A stretch of 64,000 bases of DNA from Platycnemis pennipes (GCA_933228895.1 OW121849.1:37914354-37978353); one strand, 5' to 3'; counted from the first letter of the stretch, positions 13,396 to 26,463 are shown. Numbers and translations: made by a program. The notes: generated by a model not told the origin, from the sequence alone.

Positions 13396-15758
13396 TAAAA
13401 AAAGGTACAAGATGGGCAAAGGGGTGAAGATGACTCCCTAATCTTTCACTTAAGATTAGGATAATGCGTGGGAAAGCATTAATGTCAATGCTTACGATCA
13501 TCTACTGGTATGATATTAAACACAGTACAAAGGCATTGAAATATGATTTTTGTACAGTATTCAGCATATATTTTGATCCATGCACCTTGGAGACAATACA
13601 AATATTTTAACATGAAAAGTAACTTAATTGAATAGCAATAGCTTGAAACATTTTTATCTCAATTTATTTTAATAGTTACTTTAAATATTACTTTCAACTG
13701 AAACTAGTTTCTATATTTGACTAAGTTATTTGAATGATGATTCAATGATATTAGAAGCATAGAAAATCAATGGTTCTCACGTATAACTTTCTCATTTTTA
13801 GTCAATAATACCACATCCAATGATCGCAGAGTAAGGTAAGCCTGAGGTATACTTTTCTTCCTTTGTCAGTATAGGGTGATAATTGTTTTTTTACCCTAGT
13901 GATGAAGCAAGAATCCAAGCATTTTTATGTTGTATGAGTGGTTCAAATAAAATTGCAAAACTTTTACTATCTAATTCACGAGAGGAATATGTGTATTTAT
14001 TAGCTATCTTAATGTTTTTGTCTCTAAATAATTGAGCGAATTGTTATGCTCCGTATCTGAATATCCTGTAATAACACAACGAAATACCAAAACATCACTC
14101 TGAATATATATTAGAATACATTAGTATCAAATTTATAGTTGCATTAAACTCAGCACCAGTGTTCATTCAGCATGGGAATATTATTTTATGTCGTAATAAG
14201 AGGTATAAATGCATCGAGACACCGTGGCACTAAATTATAAATTAGCGTCTTGACTCTTGAAGAGCTATGCGGGTAATTAAGTCCTGATTGTGCAAAAAGA
14301 ATGAAAGGAGGTAACGTAAGGGATTTGAATAGCGGCGAAAATTCATCGAAACGCACTTTTAAAGGCATGAAAGACTTGAAACATTAGAATTGAGAATGGA
14401 GCAAGAAAATTGCAAACATTTACTAAGCGAAGCTGTGTGAGAAATGTTGCGAACAGAACACATCTGGTACCTAGTTAAGGTTTCCTGCAGTTTTGTAGAG
14501 TAATTGCATCAACGACGCTGGCTTAGGAAGAGGGACGAATTCTATTTCATTTATCCCAACAAATTCATTACTTTTCCAATTACCATTGCGGGAAGCGGAG
14601 CCCCCAATGCAACGCTCTCCTGTTTTTCGATTCCAAACTGACTGTTTTCTTTTCTTTTCGGCAAGTCGCTTTTATCCCTTACTTTCCCTCCCTTTTGTGC
14701 TCGCCTCTGCCCTCCTTTCTTGCCTTTACCCTCGTCTTTCCTCTCATTAAAATGTTCTTATTCTTTCCCGGGATTGGAAAACCACTTATGAGGCCATCTG
14801 AAAGACCATGGGATCAGCATTTCATGCTACATTTGAGTCTAATATGGGGTTGTTTCTGCTCATGAAACAACGAAATACACGTATCAGACTCCTAAAGCTG
14901 GCGTAATTATATCAATTTCTCTAGAGCCCCCATAGTTTCCAAATTTTCCGACATGTTTGTTAGGAATAAATCTGATATCATTTATAATTACACCCCAAGT
15001 AAAACATGTTTTTACTCAGCGTGGGCTTTTTCTCTGCACCCAGGCACCATGGCCGATATAGAATTTTGCTACTCACGAAATAGAACTGAATGCATATTAT
15101 AGTTTTAACAGAAATCACCGATGTTTCTACTTTCCGGTCTGTCAGGCATGTACGGATATGTGCGTAGTGTCACTTGCATCATCAAAAATATGCAAGATTA
15201 TGGGTGCGTGGTGTTTTTGACGCTTATCGTAGGTAGATACAGGGTTTCTTCGCTGCACCAATCAAGCCAACACATTTTTTCACGAATATTATGTGCTCAG
15301 CTCATGTGTATAAAATACAACACATGCTCTTCATTTCCATTCTGATTAAATCAGACTAATCATGAGGCTGCAATGACATGAAACTTTATAGCTACGATAA
15401 AATCATAAATTTTCGACGTTTGTGCTCTAACACTCAATGTAAAGTTGACACATCCATGGTGACACTCACCTGTTCCCACAGTGGAAGTGGCTACGAAGAA
15501 CCATCTTGTAGGAGTAATCTTATCGAACGTTTATCAATCCGGGTATATAGCTGGCCAAAAATCAATATTAATTTGTGAGATCATATGAATTCCTATCATT
15601 TCTACGGTGAAGAGAACGATACGCTTAAAAATGGATGCAAAATAATTGTAAAAAATGGGCGCATTCTTAAGCCAATATCTTGTTTTGATAACCTACTAAT
15701 TTTAGAGCATGAAAGTGCCTACAAGTGAAAACACTGAATGTGGCAATTGAACTTAGCA
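13396..15758. other. AT-rich stretch, nothing recognised
   Basis: It contains one splice-bounded 34-nt open segment at 13,802-13,835 that conflicts in phase with the exon model (see rejected items). It also has a short C/T-rich patch near 14,640-14,770. Confidence 0.4.
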
Positions 15759-15766
15759 AGGTGAAC

Positions 15767-17708
15767 TAGTGTTGCTCATAACGAAAAAAAATATCGAATA
15801 ATGAATATATCGATATTTTTTAAAGTATTTATATTCACACTCAATATATCGGAGTAAAAATATCGAATATTAGATATATCGAATATAACTTGTAGTAGGA
15901 ATGGCCGAGTCGGTAAAAAATTAAGAATTAATAAAATTTACTCTTAACATAGCATGAAAATTTTCAATCATGAATTCTGCAAACCAATTCACAACAACAA
16001 ACATGTAAATACAACTAATTGCACATTATAATTTCATATTTAGGAAAAACATTTATTTTACGAGATGAAATACAAAGCTTTGATGCCATCTTCTATGACA
16101 TGTTCCATAAGTCCCTTGGCAGTGCAGAGAGGAATACCCTTTCTTTTATATGCTTGGATGTTGTACGGCTTCTATTCTCTGGAACTGCATTATTGATGGC
16201 AGATACAACTCTTTCCGATGGAACTGATGTCCCAACTATCGTTAAATATTTTTTCGCAATACTGGAAAGTACTGGTGTCATGGTGCTTGTATTGGTCCAG
16301 CATTTGATTGGATCATGTGTCCGGGGAATACATGGGGTATCCAAATAGAGTTTTAAATCTGAAGGAAGATTACCTTGAGGCTCCTCATTCCCTACCTGGT
16401 TGACTCTGACCTCATGCTGCTGCCATAACGAACTATTTGGAATATCATTACCCGTACTCAGTGGTGGGATTGGAGGAGAGAGAGAGAACCCAAATTACGT
16501 CGCTCTTGATTGATCAGAGAGCATAAGGTTGTCATTGCTGACGCTTGACATGTGGGAACAAAGCCATAAACCCTCTCAAGTGATGTCGCTATACATAGTA
16601 ACTTATTTGGTTCAAGGGGTATCAGCCTCTTTTCAATTTGTTCCTCAAGTTTTGACTTCAAGTCCAGAGCAATACGAGTTGTGGGCTTAATGTCCCGAAG
16701 AGCTCCAAAAAGGCAATGCACAATGGGCAATATGATACTGCCTGTGACATAGTTATCGCCTGAAGTTTCTACAGTTGCTTCTCTAAAAAGGGTTAGTGAG
16801 GCAACAATTTCAGATACCACTTCTTGGTGGGAACATGTAAGCATCTGCAGTCCATCCCTATGATCCGGATTGGCTAATATTGCTGCCACAACACTTGATA
16901 ACTTTTCAAACTTTCCCAGCATAGCATGAGTTGAGTTCCATCTAGTATTGATATCCTGAGTGAGTTAAAGAACAGAGCATTCTTTTTTTCCCTCTTTCAG
17001 CTGCTGCTCTTCTCTCAGTTTGTCTGCTGCTATGGTACTTTGTTTAAAATAGGTTACAATACTTTTTACTCCTCTAACAATATTTTCAAGTACCTGAGTT
17101 GCATTCAAACTGTCTTGGACAACCAAATTTAATTTATGCGCAAAGCATGGGATGTGTTTATCCTTACTAGCATAGGTAGTTACTCCTTTGACCATGTTTG
17201 CAGCAGAGTCAGTGGTAACAGCAACAACCTGTAGATCCCTAATTCCGAAAGACTCCAATTATTCCCTAAAAACTGCAGCAATTTTATCACCTGTATGGCG
17301 TTCTGTAAGATGGACTGCCGATAAGGTGGTGAGCACAAGTTTGTCTTGAACAATGTAATGTGCTGTGATGACGAGTAAGCTCCTTGTTGTACTTTGGATA
17401 GTGCAAATATCACTTGTCAAGGATTCTGCTTCAGTTAACCTTTTCTTTCCACCACTTACTTCATCAAAGAGTAACGCTGACAACTCGAAACCAAGTATAC
17501 GAGCAGCATTCCCATTTCTCTCCAAAATATAACAGCTAAATATGTAGCCACGAAGATATTCATTTGCTTTTTCCTGAAAGTATTCGATATGAATATTTTT
17601 TCAATATTCATTACGATATATTTGCCAAAAAATATTATTCGATAATTTCCAAGTATTGCCGAAAAAATATCGAATATTCGATACATCGATATTTTTTAAA
17701 CATCCCTA
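15767..17708 (-). mobile_element. hAT transposon (ZBED-like), defective
   Basis: The element is bounded by TAGTGTTGCTCATAA at the left and CATCCCTA at the right (TAGGGATG on the minus strand). Both ends run into AT-rich inverted sequence with repeated ATATCGATATTTTT-like blocks. The 8-bp sequence AGGTGAAC flanks both ends exactly (15,759-15,766 and 17,709-17,716). An 8-bp duplication and TAG-type ends are the signature of the hAT superfamily. The 1,942-bp length is short for an autonomous hAT element. The minus strand encodes a broken transposase (separate entry). Nothing suggests it can move by itself. Confidence 0.88.
16093..17525 (-). pseudogene. hAT transposase pseudogene, ZBED1-like
   Basis: Reading right to left on the minus strand, the blocks come in the normal order of ZBED-type hAT transposases. 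First is the RNase-H-like start LTSDICTIQSTTRSLLVITA with HTGDKIAAVFRE (17,525-17,259). Next is VTTDSAANMVKGV followed by HIPCFAHKLNLVVQ (17,258-16,965). Then comes a helical insert region (16,922-16,458) and finally the C-terminal dimerisation block with KKYLTIVGTSVPSERVVSA (16,344-16,093). Breaks are visible: an in-frame stop after FRE at about 17,259, another after CSVL at about 16,965, and a frame change with stops between about 16,458 and 16,344. No BED zinc finger is readable upstream, so the DNA-binding end is missing. The acidic catalytic residues cannot all be placed. It is a decayed copy and not a host ZBED gene, because it lies wholly inside element ends with a target duplication. 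Confidence 0.85.
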
Positions 17709-17716
17709 AGGTGAAC

Positions 17717-18719
17717 TACTGAGCTAAACCGTAAGTGGCAAAACTGTCACCTAATAGTTTGGCAACATTCTCTCATTTTGTTTCCGCAATTTTGCAAAAA
17801 GAATATGTTCATGGGTGTTTTCAAGTCTGTTTCCGCACTAATAGGCGCTTCAGACCGGGAGGAAAGGTATAAGGATAGGAATGGAAGGGATGGGGATAGG
17901 GTAGGGTCCGAAGCTGAAATAGCCCAAAAAGAATAGAGTAGGTAATAGATGTAATTTAACTTATTTTCTGATTAGCAATCTTATGTGCAAAGATAATTCA
18001 CATACTTGTATATCCGTGCGTCCTGCTTGTTTTTCTTTCCTCATTCCATCCAAACAGCCCAATATCTTCCTCCATCTTACCCACTTATTCAAAATTCACC
18101 TCTTTATCTCTTAAACATTCTCCTCTCTTACTACGCCTGTCTATTAACCTTGCCTTTTTTACAGCTAACTCCCTCTATCTTTCTCCACGCCACATCTCAA
18201 AGGTCCCGAAACTTCTTTCTTATTTTCTCATTATACCCTTGGATTGGTACCAAACGACGAATCGCTCTTTAAGAGACCTCACCAATCTTGTATTGATGTC
18301 TTTCCTCAAGGTTTCTTTCGTTGGTTTTTTTTCAGATCTTTCCTAGAGCTTAATTTTCATTCCTTAGATCAGCCTTCTAGTATTGTTGTTATCCTCCCAA
18401 TATTATGAACGCTTCCTCTAAGATACCAGCCAATAGATAAATTTTAATATGGGCATCAACTATCTTCTTGCGATTTGATCACACGGATAGTCTTACTCTG
18501 AAATATTATGACACTATTTTTCTTGAGCTTAATCTTCATCTCTTTTGCACTCATTTTGTAACGCAGCTGTTAGCATATGAATTATCAAAGATTACTGCAT
18601 AATAATCAGGAGTAATAGGGTGAATTAAATATGTTAATGTTTAAAATGTGTTATTGCATGCGTGTCCAACTATTGTTTTTCTAGGGAGGTGAATATAAAT
18701 ATTTTTTAAGATCCTTCCT
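17717..18719. other. Non-coding, partly T/C-rich
   Basis: The + strand is moderately T/C-rich from about 18,020 to 18,250. This gives an 88-codon chance frame (18,006-18,272) with no domain. Nothing else was recognised. Confidence 0.4.
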
Positions 18720-19340
18720 TTCGTCTGGCTTTGTGTGGGTACACCCACGCCCCCCCATCGATTCCGTACGTTTGGAATTCCTGCACGCAGCTCGTGTCAC
18801 GCCACTCTCCCAACCAGAGCGAGCTTTCCAACGAGGTACTCCACTCTCCACAACTTGGCGAAATTTAATCCCTGCCCGGGCGTCCTGCTTGCTATATTGC
18901 GTGCTTCCACGGAAAAGGAGAGTGTCTCTCTCTCCTCTGCACTTTCGCCCTTGTCTCGAGCTATTTTCGTTCCCTTCTCCACCCTCCTTTGCATACCTTT
19001 AATTTCTCCTCGTGTTCGGCCCTCCCCGTCCCTTCAATCTTCCTCCCTCCGTGTCATCCGACCTCTCAGCCTCCCCTATTCCTCCCCCCGCCCACCCCTG
19101 ACAGCCAGCCCCTGTCCGACCCTTCCCCTCATCCCCAACCATCTCCTCGTTCCTCCGCACTTCCTATCCGCTTCCGACCCGCCGAGGCATCCGACTCCTT
19201 CACAGGTCTCCTTTTGAGCCTCGGTCCTTCCCCTTTTCCCTCAAACCCTGAGAACGGCGTTCTTTCGCTCAGGCGTCTCGATAAGACACGGAAGTCTTGT
19301 CTTTTCAGACACCCAACTCTTCGACAGCTTCAAGAAAGAC
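18720..19340. other. Pyrimidine-rich, CpG-containing island
   Basis: C/T-dominated + strand with frequent CpG (for example CCCGCCCACCCC near 19,085). Overlapping open frames in all three + frames (18,733-19,002; 18,735-19,217; 18,989-19,348) are characteristic of a compositional artefact, since a real gene would use one frame. Confidence 0.5.
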
Positions 19341-20990
19341 AGCGTTGAAAGAGACCTGACAACAAAGCCGAATCATTAATGATTCCAAAATATTCGTCAT
19401 ATATTTCTGGGAAACCTTTGGATCTAATTTTTATTTTTGAGTGAGGAGAAAAGTTCAGTGACATATTTCAAGTGCGTGTCTTTCTTTCGAAATTCCCTTC
19501 ACTATGAAGTATTTTAATGGATTCCTGATGTTTTGGTACACTTGCAGAATACTTGATGGATAAGTTGCTTAGTACTTAAGCCACCATACCATCTGTAAAG
19601 TAAGTCTCGATTCGTTCAATCCATGCTCATAACGGTAACTTTATAGCTTTATATATAGTTTATTGTGATTTTGAAATATTAATTCAATAGTCGATGCGAA
19701 ATTATTCTTGGCTTGTCAAAGTAAAAAATACTCTTTTAAAGAAATAATTGTATCATGACACCTTTTTTGATGTCATCTAATGTGGTTTGATGTAATGTTT
19801 GATATCTAGACTCATCCTCTGGTATTACTAACCTTGAGGGGGCTATTAGGGTAAGTTGTACATTTCAATATACACATTATTCCTTCAGCTCATTTATAAT
19901 TGGTGCTGACAAACATTGTTTCGAAACGGAGATAGATGCTATGGAATATTTTAGACCTAAATATTCCTGCCACTCCCGTTAAAAAAACTGTGCCCTCGGC
20001 ATGAATCCCTTCGGTGAGGGTTTGACGAAGGAGGAAGATTCTGACAGACAATAGAGTAAGAACTTTGAGGATGTCAATGTAAGCAATGTAAACTGCTGAG
20101 GTACTTCCAAAAGGGTTAGAATGTACAGGAGGAGGCAATGTCATGCCTGCTTATTGATGAAAATGAAACAGGAATGGGGGTGGTTGGGAAGTATCAGGCC
20201 CTGCCTACTCCATTGCGTTTTCTATTGCCGCGTTAAAATAACTAAGAATGACATTGTACCCATATTAAAACAGTGGAATCAGTCCATATTTCTAAGGTTA
20301 TTTAGCAGGCGTATATATGCATTTAATGCCCCGTGCAGCTAATTTAAATGGTAAAAATGGTTCAAATTTAACCCATTTAAACCAATTACATAGCTAATTT
20401 TTGTTTGCTTGTTTGCGCCTTTTGTTGTTTCATTGACGAATTTAAAAAATGCGTTTTATTATTCATCATACTACTCTAAGTATTATCACCTGTAAAAACA
20501 ACTACATTCGTTTGAGTATCACGAGTAGTAAGCCCGTATGTATGTACCTGCCAAGATGGCCACTGCTTTCTTAAATATGTGCTATGTCTCTTCCTGTACA
20601 CTTGAACCTCCTTGATTTGTGTCCGATGTAATTTCGCTCAGTTGCTATTTTTGCACAATTTGAGTAACTCTATTAACTGTCCAACTTCGGTTGAATTAAT
20701 ACCATTTAACACCACATCTACCTCCACCCGAAATACAAAATTATTCTTATCGATGACGCTGCATAATTAATACTGTATAATTAAATCCATACTGTTTATG
20801 GTTATCTTATTGACTGTGCAATTGTAATTATATACTTCCATGGACATATATTCACAGTTTTGCTGTAATGACGAAAGTATATTGTTTTAACCTGGGCGAT
20901 ACCTGTAGTAAACATTATTATTATCACTTCTAGTGCTGCTTATACCAATGCTTTGTACTAGGAGCGTTTTGGGGTTCGCTTAACAATAAC
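19341..20990. other. AT-rich stretch, nothing recognised
   Basis: A small imperfect palindrome of TTTAAATGG / CCATTTAAA type lies at 20,343-20,382. No other structure was seen. Confidence 0.4.
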
Positions 20991-20999
20991 TATGACGAA

Positions 21000-21790
21000 T
21001 CACTTTTGGAGGGAGGGGCTCATTGTATACCACTATGAGAGCACTAGTGCATGCGGGGCTGTGTTGGAGGGGCAAACTGCATTCTCCGACGGGGAAGGAG
21101 GAGGTATTAGCGGTGCGTCGGGGAGGTTGGAGGGAAAAAAAGGGAAGAGCGGACCGCGATGGGGGAAAAATTGTGAGGGGTTTGACGGGGGAGTCGGGAT
21201 GGATTGATGGGGAAGAGATGAGACAAACGGAAGAGGTCTCCCGTGGGGGATTCGAAGATTTTGGGCGATTGCGCCCGTGTGTGATTAGCTGCAAAATAAA
21301 GTAAAGGCTGCTCCTCCGACGTTACCCCCTACCCACGATGACCCACTCCCTCGCTCCGTATATTCTTTTTACCCTCCCCCCCCCTTCCTTTTCTTCCTCT
21401 CTATCAATTCTCTGCCTCATCAAAGTCGAATCCTCTTAGTTCTGTCTCCTTCCACCAAAAATCCGCCCCTCCGCCACCCACCCCTATTCCGTCCATCAGA
21501 AGGCACTCGCATCCCCTTCTCCCTCCCTCCTCATCCTCCCCCTGAGGACACCCCACTCGCCCCCTTCCCGCAACTTCGCCTTTCAAACAATCCCGCCGAG
21601 CCATCCAATATTGCCTACCCGCTCCACCCACCCACCTTCCTTCGTACTCTTTGGCCGCCTCCCATCCCAGCTGCCCGCTCCGCCTCCCTTCCAGAGGCTC
21701 CTGTCTTTCACTTCCCTCTCGCACTGCTCCTCCTCCTCCTCTCCTTCGAGTCTCTCCGCTCCTCTTGCCCTTTTCTTTGTTTCTCGCCTT
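21000..21790. other. Purine island switching to pyrimidine island
   Basis: From 21,000 to about 21,240 the + strand is G/A-rich. From about 21,305 to 21,790 it is C/T-rich, with a C run near 21,377. The change of strand asymmetry at about 21,300 mirrors the island at 55.8-56.4 kb. The open frames on both strands look compositional. Confidence 0.5.
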
Positions 21791-23725
21791 CGTTTAAACT
21801 TATATGAATCGGGAGGGAAGCGGGGCCTCTCAAACGGGAATATTAATGTATAAGCGTCAAAATGAAACCAAATAACGCGAGCGTATTAGCATAACGGACA
21901 TTCCGAAAGGTCTGCGATGTTTCAAATGGAAAGCTGGAACTGCTGGTGTAGCGATCGGATCGCGTTAATGGAATGGGGCATTCATTAAATCCTTTGTTGC
22001 TTCTTTTAAAAACCAATTTTTAAAATTGAATCCCTTGCGAAAGATTTGAAGGGGTAATGTAACTGACGGATTTTTAATGGAGATTGTTTCCTCACCTTCT
22101 TTAGTGCAATTCATTCATTTCATAGCTACATGGTGGTCATAAACCTGAAATTGTGTTTAAAATCCGAAATTGACTTTTCACAGCTGAAAGAATCATTTTG
22201 ACCAAGCCACTTTTGAGATTTGGATTTAAAAATTATGTATTTGGCCACCTATCTTTTCAATTCACAAAGGCATGTGAATTAAAAATAATTTACTCGCACT
22301 TTCACAGGCGAACTAGGCACTAATGCCTGGCTAAATGTTTAATTTTGATAAATTATTGATATGCACATGCAATCGAAAATAACTTCAAATATTTGAGTAA
22401 TGGTCGAAGAATGTGTCATTATTTTTTTCATGTATGAATAAAACCCATTGTGCAATAAAATTGTAATGTGAGGTAATTTTTTGTTGTCAATATCCATGCG
22501 TGGGTAAAATGTAGGGCCAAGATACACAAAATTTATCAGAGTCGCCCAAATTAATATTTTACTAGTTTTTTTCGAAAAGGATTATGTCGTTACAGCTGAT
22601 TGATATTTAAAAGAAATGCCTCGCGCGCTCTTGAACTTTGCTCTTTACTCTTTCCATTTTCCTTTCTTTACTATTATGCTCCCCTAGTGTAGTTTAAAAC
22701 GCTAATTATTATAAAATTTGTAGCCTCTATAATAAAATGATTTGTTATTACCTTACTTCTACTCCACTTTGATTATGTTACTGTAGTATATCAAGATCTA
22801 CCTCGAAAACTCTCAGTAAAACCTCAACGCTCTTTCAACACCTGCATCATGTTTATTTTCAATATGCAAATATATGACAACACAACAACTTTCATAAATA
22901 GACTTTCCTGGATGAAACCCAGTTCTCGAAGCATACCTCATATGCTTTCTCTACGCCATCAAGTTTTTCTCGCAAAAATACCGAAGTATTGCCTTGTAGA
23001 CAATTTTATAAAACTCAATAAAATGCATGGAACAAAAACACAACGGGAATCAAAAACTTGTGATTCCTCACCCCCAAACCATCATATTCATATATAAATC
23101 ATAAACAGAAACTGGTTATCGCGAGAAGAATAACCTTAACGCTACCGTACGAAATGCAGAAATATTGTCTAACTTCAAAGGTTACCGTATAACATACTTC
23201 TCCAAAAACAACAATTAACACAAGCTGTATTATGCAGTGACAAGTAGCATATATTTCTGTATTACGGCAAATGCACTTAAGATATTCTTGCTCTCAAAAA
23301 ATAGCGCTTGAGAATCTCAGTATTTTTGTCATGTATGTGCTATTTTGTTTATCAAAAATCACTCTAGCGTTATTTCAGTAGGTAGGTTTTCACATGATTT
23401 TCACACTTCACTTAATGCATGGGTGTTTCTCTGCAATGTGTTGTACCTTAATGGACGTCAGCCAAAATCCTTGCATTTTTCTCACAATTCTGCATATTTT
23501 TACAAATATCTTTTACATTTTAAACTTGGGTCCCTTTGATATTATATAACATAGCTTTTAGTGGTTTTATATTGAAGGAGGAACATGTAGTCTCAATCTC
23601 ACACCAAGAAAGACGTTTATCTATCGATTCCCTCCCCACGTTATCCTTTGAAACATCGTCTTCGTCTTTCTTATTATCTTTTTCTTCCTTTCTACTGCCT
23701 TTTGAAATTTTCCCCGGCAAGTCTC
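21791..23725. other. AT-rich stretch, nothing recognised
   Basis: Only short chance frames. No inverted ends, tRNA boxes or matching exons were seen. Confidence 0.4.
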
Positions 23726-23749
23726 ATTCTCTCTCTCTCTCTCTCTCAC
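23726..23749. repeat. (TC)n microsatellite
   Basis: About ten CT dinucleotides in a row inside a T/C-rich flank that runs to about 24,030. Confidence 0.85.
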
Positions 23750-25740
23750 ACGACTCTGGCGATCACATTTGATCTTTTCTTCTTTATCCAGCTTATTCCC
23801 TTCATCCTCCTCTACGCAGACGGATCAAAACCTCCATTATATGTTTATCTCCTTTCTGCAAAGACTTTCTGGCAACATCTGTTCATACCCTCCATATTAA
23901 AATTTTTAATTCCCTTCACATATTTACTCATACCCCTCTACCCCCTTTATCGCCAATTTTCTACTCTTCCTAATTGTCACTTTGGGCTGTGCTATTCGCT
24001 TCCTTTGCTCCTTCTTCCTCATACTCGATTAATACTCGAATAATACTCCTCTAATAGGTTTTGCACAGCTGAATCTATGGGCCATAGCATAGATGGTAAG
24101 CATTTTTTATCTAGAGAATCACAAAATTCATGTCATTTTATAATATAAGTTATCCTCTTAATAAATATCTCAGGAAACACTTTACTGTGCTCAATAATGC
24201 TTTGATCCCCATCAATATATAATAATTCGATGTGACAAGCCCATGAGCCTTGAGTTTTATGTGACTCTCGTAATTTCCTCCTAACGCCAAAAGCTTTGGT
24301 AATGTTGGGCTGCCCCATATTGTCTCTGCTGTCCCTAATTCGTAGGCAGCTACCTTTTTCTGTAGACATTTATTATTAGTTACTAGTTTTTTGCTTAGTT
24401 ACCCAGTGTACTGCATATGTTTACAGTGATTAGATTAAATAAATCATTCGCCCAACTTGGACTTACGCCTCTTAAAATCAGCGACGTGATTATAATAATC
24501 CTAGTGTGTCCTGGATTACTTTGCGAAGTCTTCTGTAACTTCTGTCTATTAATTATTCTTCTTTACGACGACGTGTTCTCGCAGGTTTTGTCTTTTATCA
24601 TATTAGAAATGAGAAAACAGCATAGTATTTTTTTATTCCCCAAGTATTATTGATTTCCCACATTTTCCAGAATGAATATCATCACCTAGGTTCTCAAATA
24701 TTTCTGGAATATCTTTCTATTTGAGAGCCAACAATTAGTTTTTACTCTGTCGACTATCCCGAGCACGCACAAAATGACTTCATTCAGTCCCTAAGCGTAA
24801 CGCTTTGTTAGCCCCCGACCTTGTACATACATTTCAGTTACATGCTGATGCCTACGACAATCCGTTTCAGTTACACTTATATCACCGATCACTTATTTCT
24901 ATAAGTTTTGTCATTTTACTGCATATATATCTTGGTAATACTTAAAGCTTACTATGCAATTTTGTGACTACTTTTATTCGTTTCTATTATTCATAATTTC
25001 ATTGCAAAGCTCCTTTAAATTCGTTTCCTTTGGCCTAGTAATTCCCCACTCAGCTCATTAATTGTCACCTATGTTTTCCTTTTACAAGCTCTTTGTTCAC
25101 ACTGCTTTATATCTCTACTTTTTTTTTAAAAGTAGGATACACCAATTTTATCTAGCTTTATCACGCTGAGGATACTATGCTCAAACAATTTTTGTAGGTG
25201 TCCTTCAGAGGTAATGCTGCCACTAGTAGAATATTCATCTCATGACATATTTAACGCTTATTATCAGGTCATATTTTTCTCCAGCGGCTTTAACCCCTCA
25301 ATTCTTACGAAAGAGATAATCTTAAGGGTCCTAAAATTCATTATTATACAGTTAATATTTTAACGATACTGTCACCTTTCTAAAATTGTCCCCATAATTT
25401 GCGATATTCACCATTGGCTATCAAATATGTGTAATCCAGTCATGCATACGTCTTAAGTCTTGTTTTTGTTCCATCGCCAGGCCTTCATTTACTGCAATCG
25501 TGCACTTTAATTTTTGATCTGTTGTCATTCGCATAACTTAGCATGAGACTTTTTTCGCCGAGCATTCATGAAATCCTGCCTTCTCGTTAATTCACCCTGT
25601 CATCATTCGTTTAAGCTAGTCAGGATTTTGAAACACCAGTCCAAGGCTCAGTTAAATGTTCTCAATTCTTCTAACGGCTAACTTTATACTTACATAATAT
25701 AAGACACATCTCCGGCGTTACTCGGTGGAACTGCTTCATA
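23750..25740. other. T-rich non-coding stretch
   Basis: The + strand is mildly pyrimidine-rich and the sequence may contain old repeat remnants, but I could not assign any. No supported gene. Confidence 0.35.
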
Positions 25741-25895
25741 TTTAATCAGAAATACACTTGGTTACAATTCCACACTTTATTTCAGGAAGACTACCGGGGT
25801 TTCAGCATGTCATGAAGATGGCATGACATGCTGAAACCCGGGTAGTCTTCCTGAAATAAAGTGTGGAATTATAACCAAGTGTTTTTCTGATTAAA
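25741..25895. repeat. 155-bp palindrome of PLE-type hammerhead ends
   Basis: Two arms of about 74 bp (25,741-25,814 and 25,822-25,895) are almost perfect inverted copies around the 7-nt centre AAGATGG. Read outward from the centre, each arm gives GCTGAAACCC(G/C)GGTAGTC and then TTCCTGAAATAAAGTGTGG. The GAAAC-CCGGG-T-GTC order followed by an AATAAA-type signal is the layout of the minimal type I hammerhead ribozymes known from Penelope-like retroelements, which have a very short, palindromic stem III. The CTGANGA half of the core is degenerate here. I read the locus as two PLE termini head to head. The palindrome is certain; its origin is inferred. Confidence 0.65.
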
Positions 25896-26318
25896 TTATA
25901 CTTACATCATTATTCTCTATGACATCCTTATCATCGCTTGCTCCATGCATCTAACCCGTGATCACCCTTAGTCATTCTTCCTATTCTCATTTCTCTTGAC
26001 CTCTGTATTCATCAAACCATTATACAGGTACCTGTATGTGCCTCAAATTGAGACCAATGGGTTTTGTCCTAGTAACATGTCAGCAGTGCATGTTTGGCGA
26101 TCTTCACCACCTGCCACACAACCGCACGGTGGCTTTCAGGGTATCTCGTCGATGTAGATATAGATATCCTGTCTCTTTAGACATTGCAGCATATACTTTC
26201 TCTTTCGCTATCCCTACGACGCGACCACATCATATGTCACTTCACTCTATCCATTTAATTTTCATCATCCTCGCTTAAAACCTCATTTCAACTACTTCTA
26301 TCGTTCCCTTTTCTACAG

Positions 26319-26463
26319 CTGTTAACTTCCGAGCAGGAGTGCTCTCCAAGTTTTACGTTTCAGTGAGGTGTTTGTTTATTACCAAGTTGCTATTTCCAGC
26401 TGGCAGTGGATATTTTTACGGCTACGATAACATGCTAGATCTGACAAGCTTCTTGGATGCGCA
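26319..26463 (+). CDS. Candidate internal exon B of the same unidentified gene
   Basis: The acceptor has a good pyrimidine tract (TATCGTTCCCTTTTCTACAG) ending at 26,318. It is followed by 145 nt open in a single frame and a GTAAGT donor at 26,464. The exon supplies 2 nt, 47 codons and 2 nt, and the 2-nt start fits the 1-nt end of exon A. A second in-frame acceptor (CTATTTCCAG, ending at 26,399) would give a 64-nt version that keeps the same frame and encodes GSGYFYGYDNMLDLTSFLDA, the most protein-like part. The upstream 27 codons are more hydrophobic and may be intronic. The final CA joins the first base of exon C to make Gln. No domain was recognised. Support is splice signals, open frame and phase only. 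Confidence 0.4.

Noticed and set aside
13802..13835. 34-nt open micro-exon with a good acceptor and GTAAGC donor
   Set aside because: It would leave 2 nt at its end, which does not fit the 2-nt start of exon B, and there is no other support.
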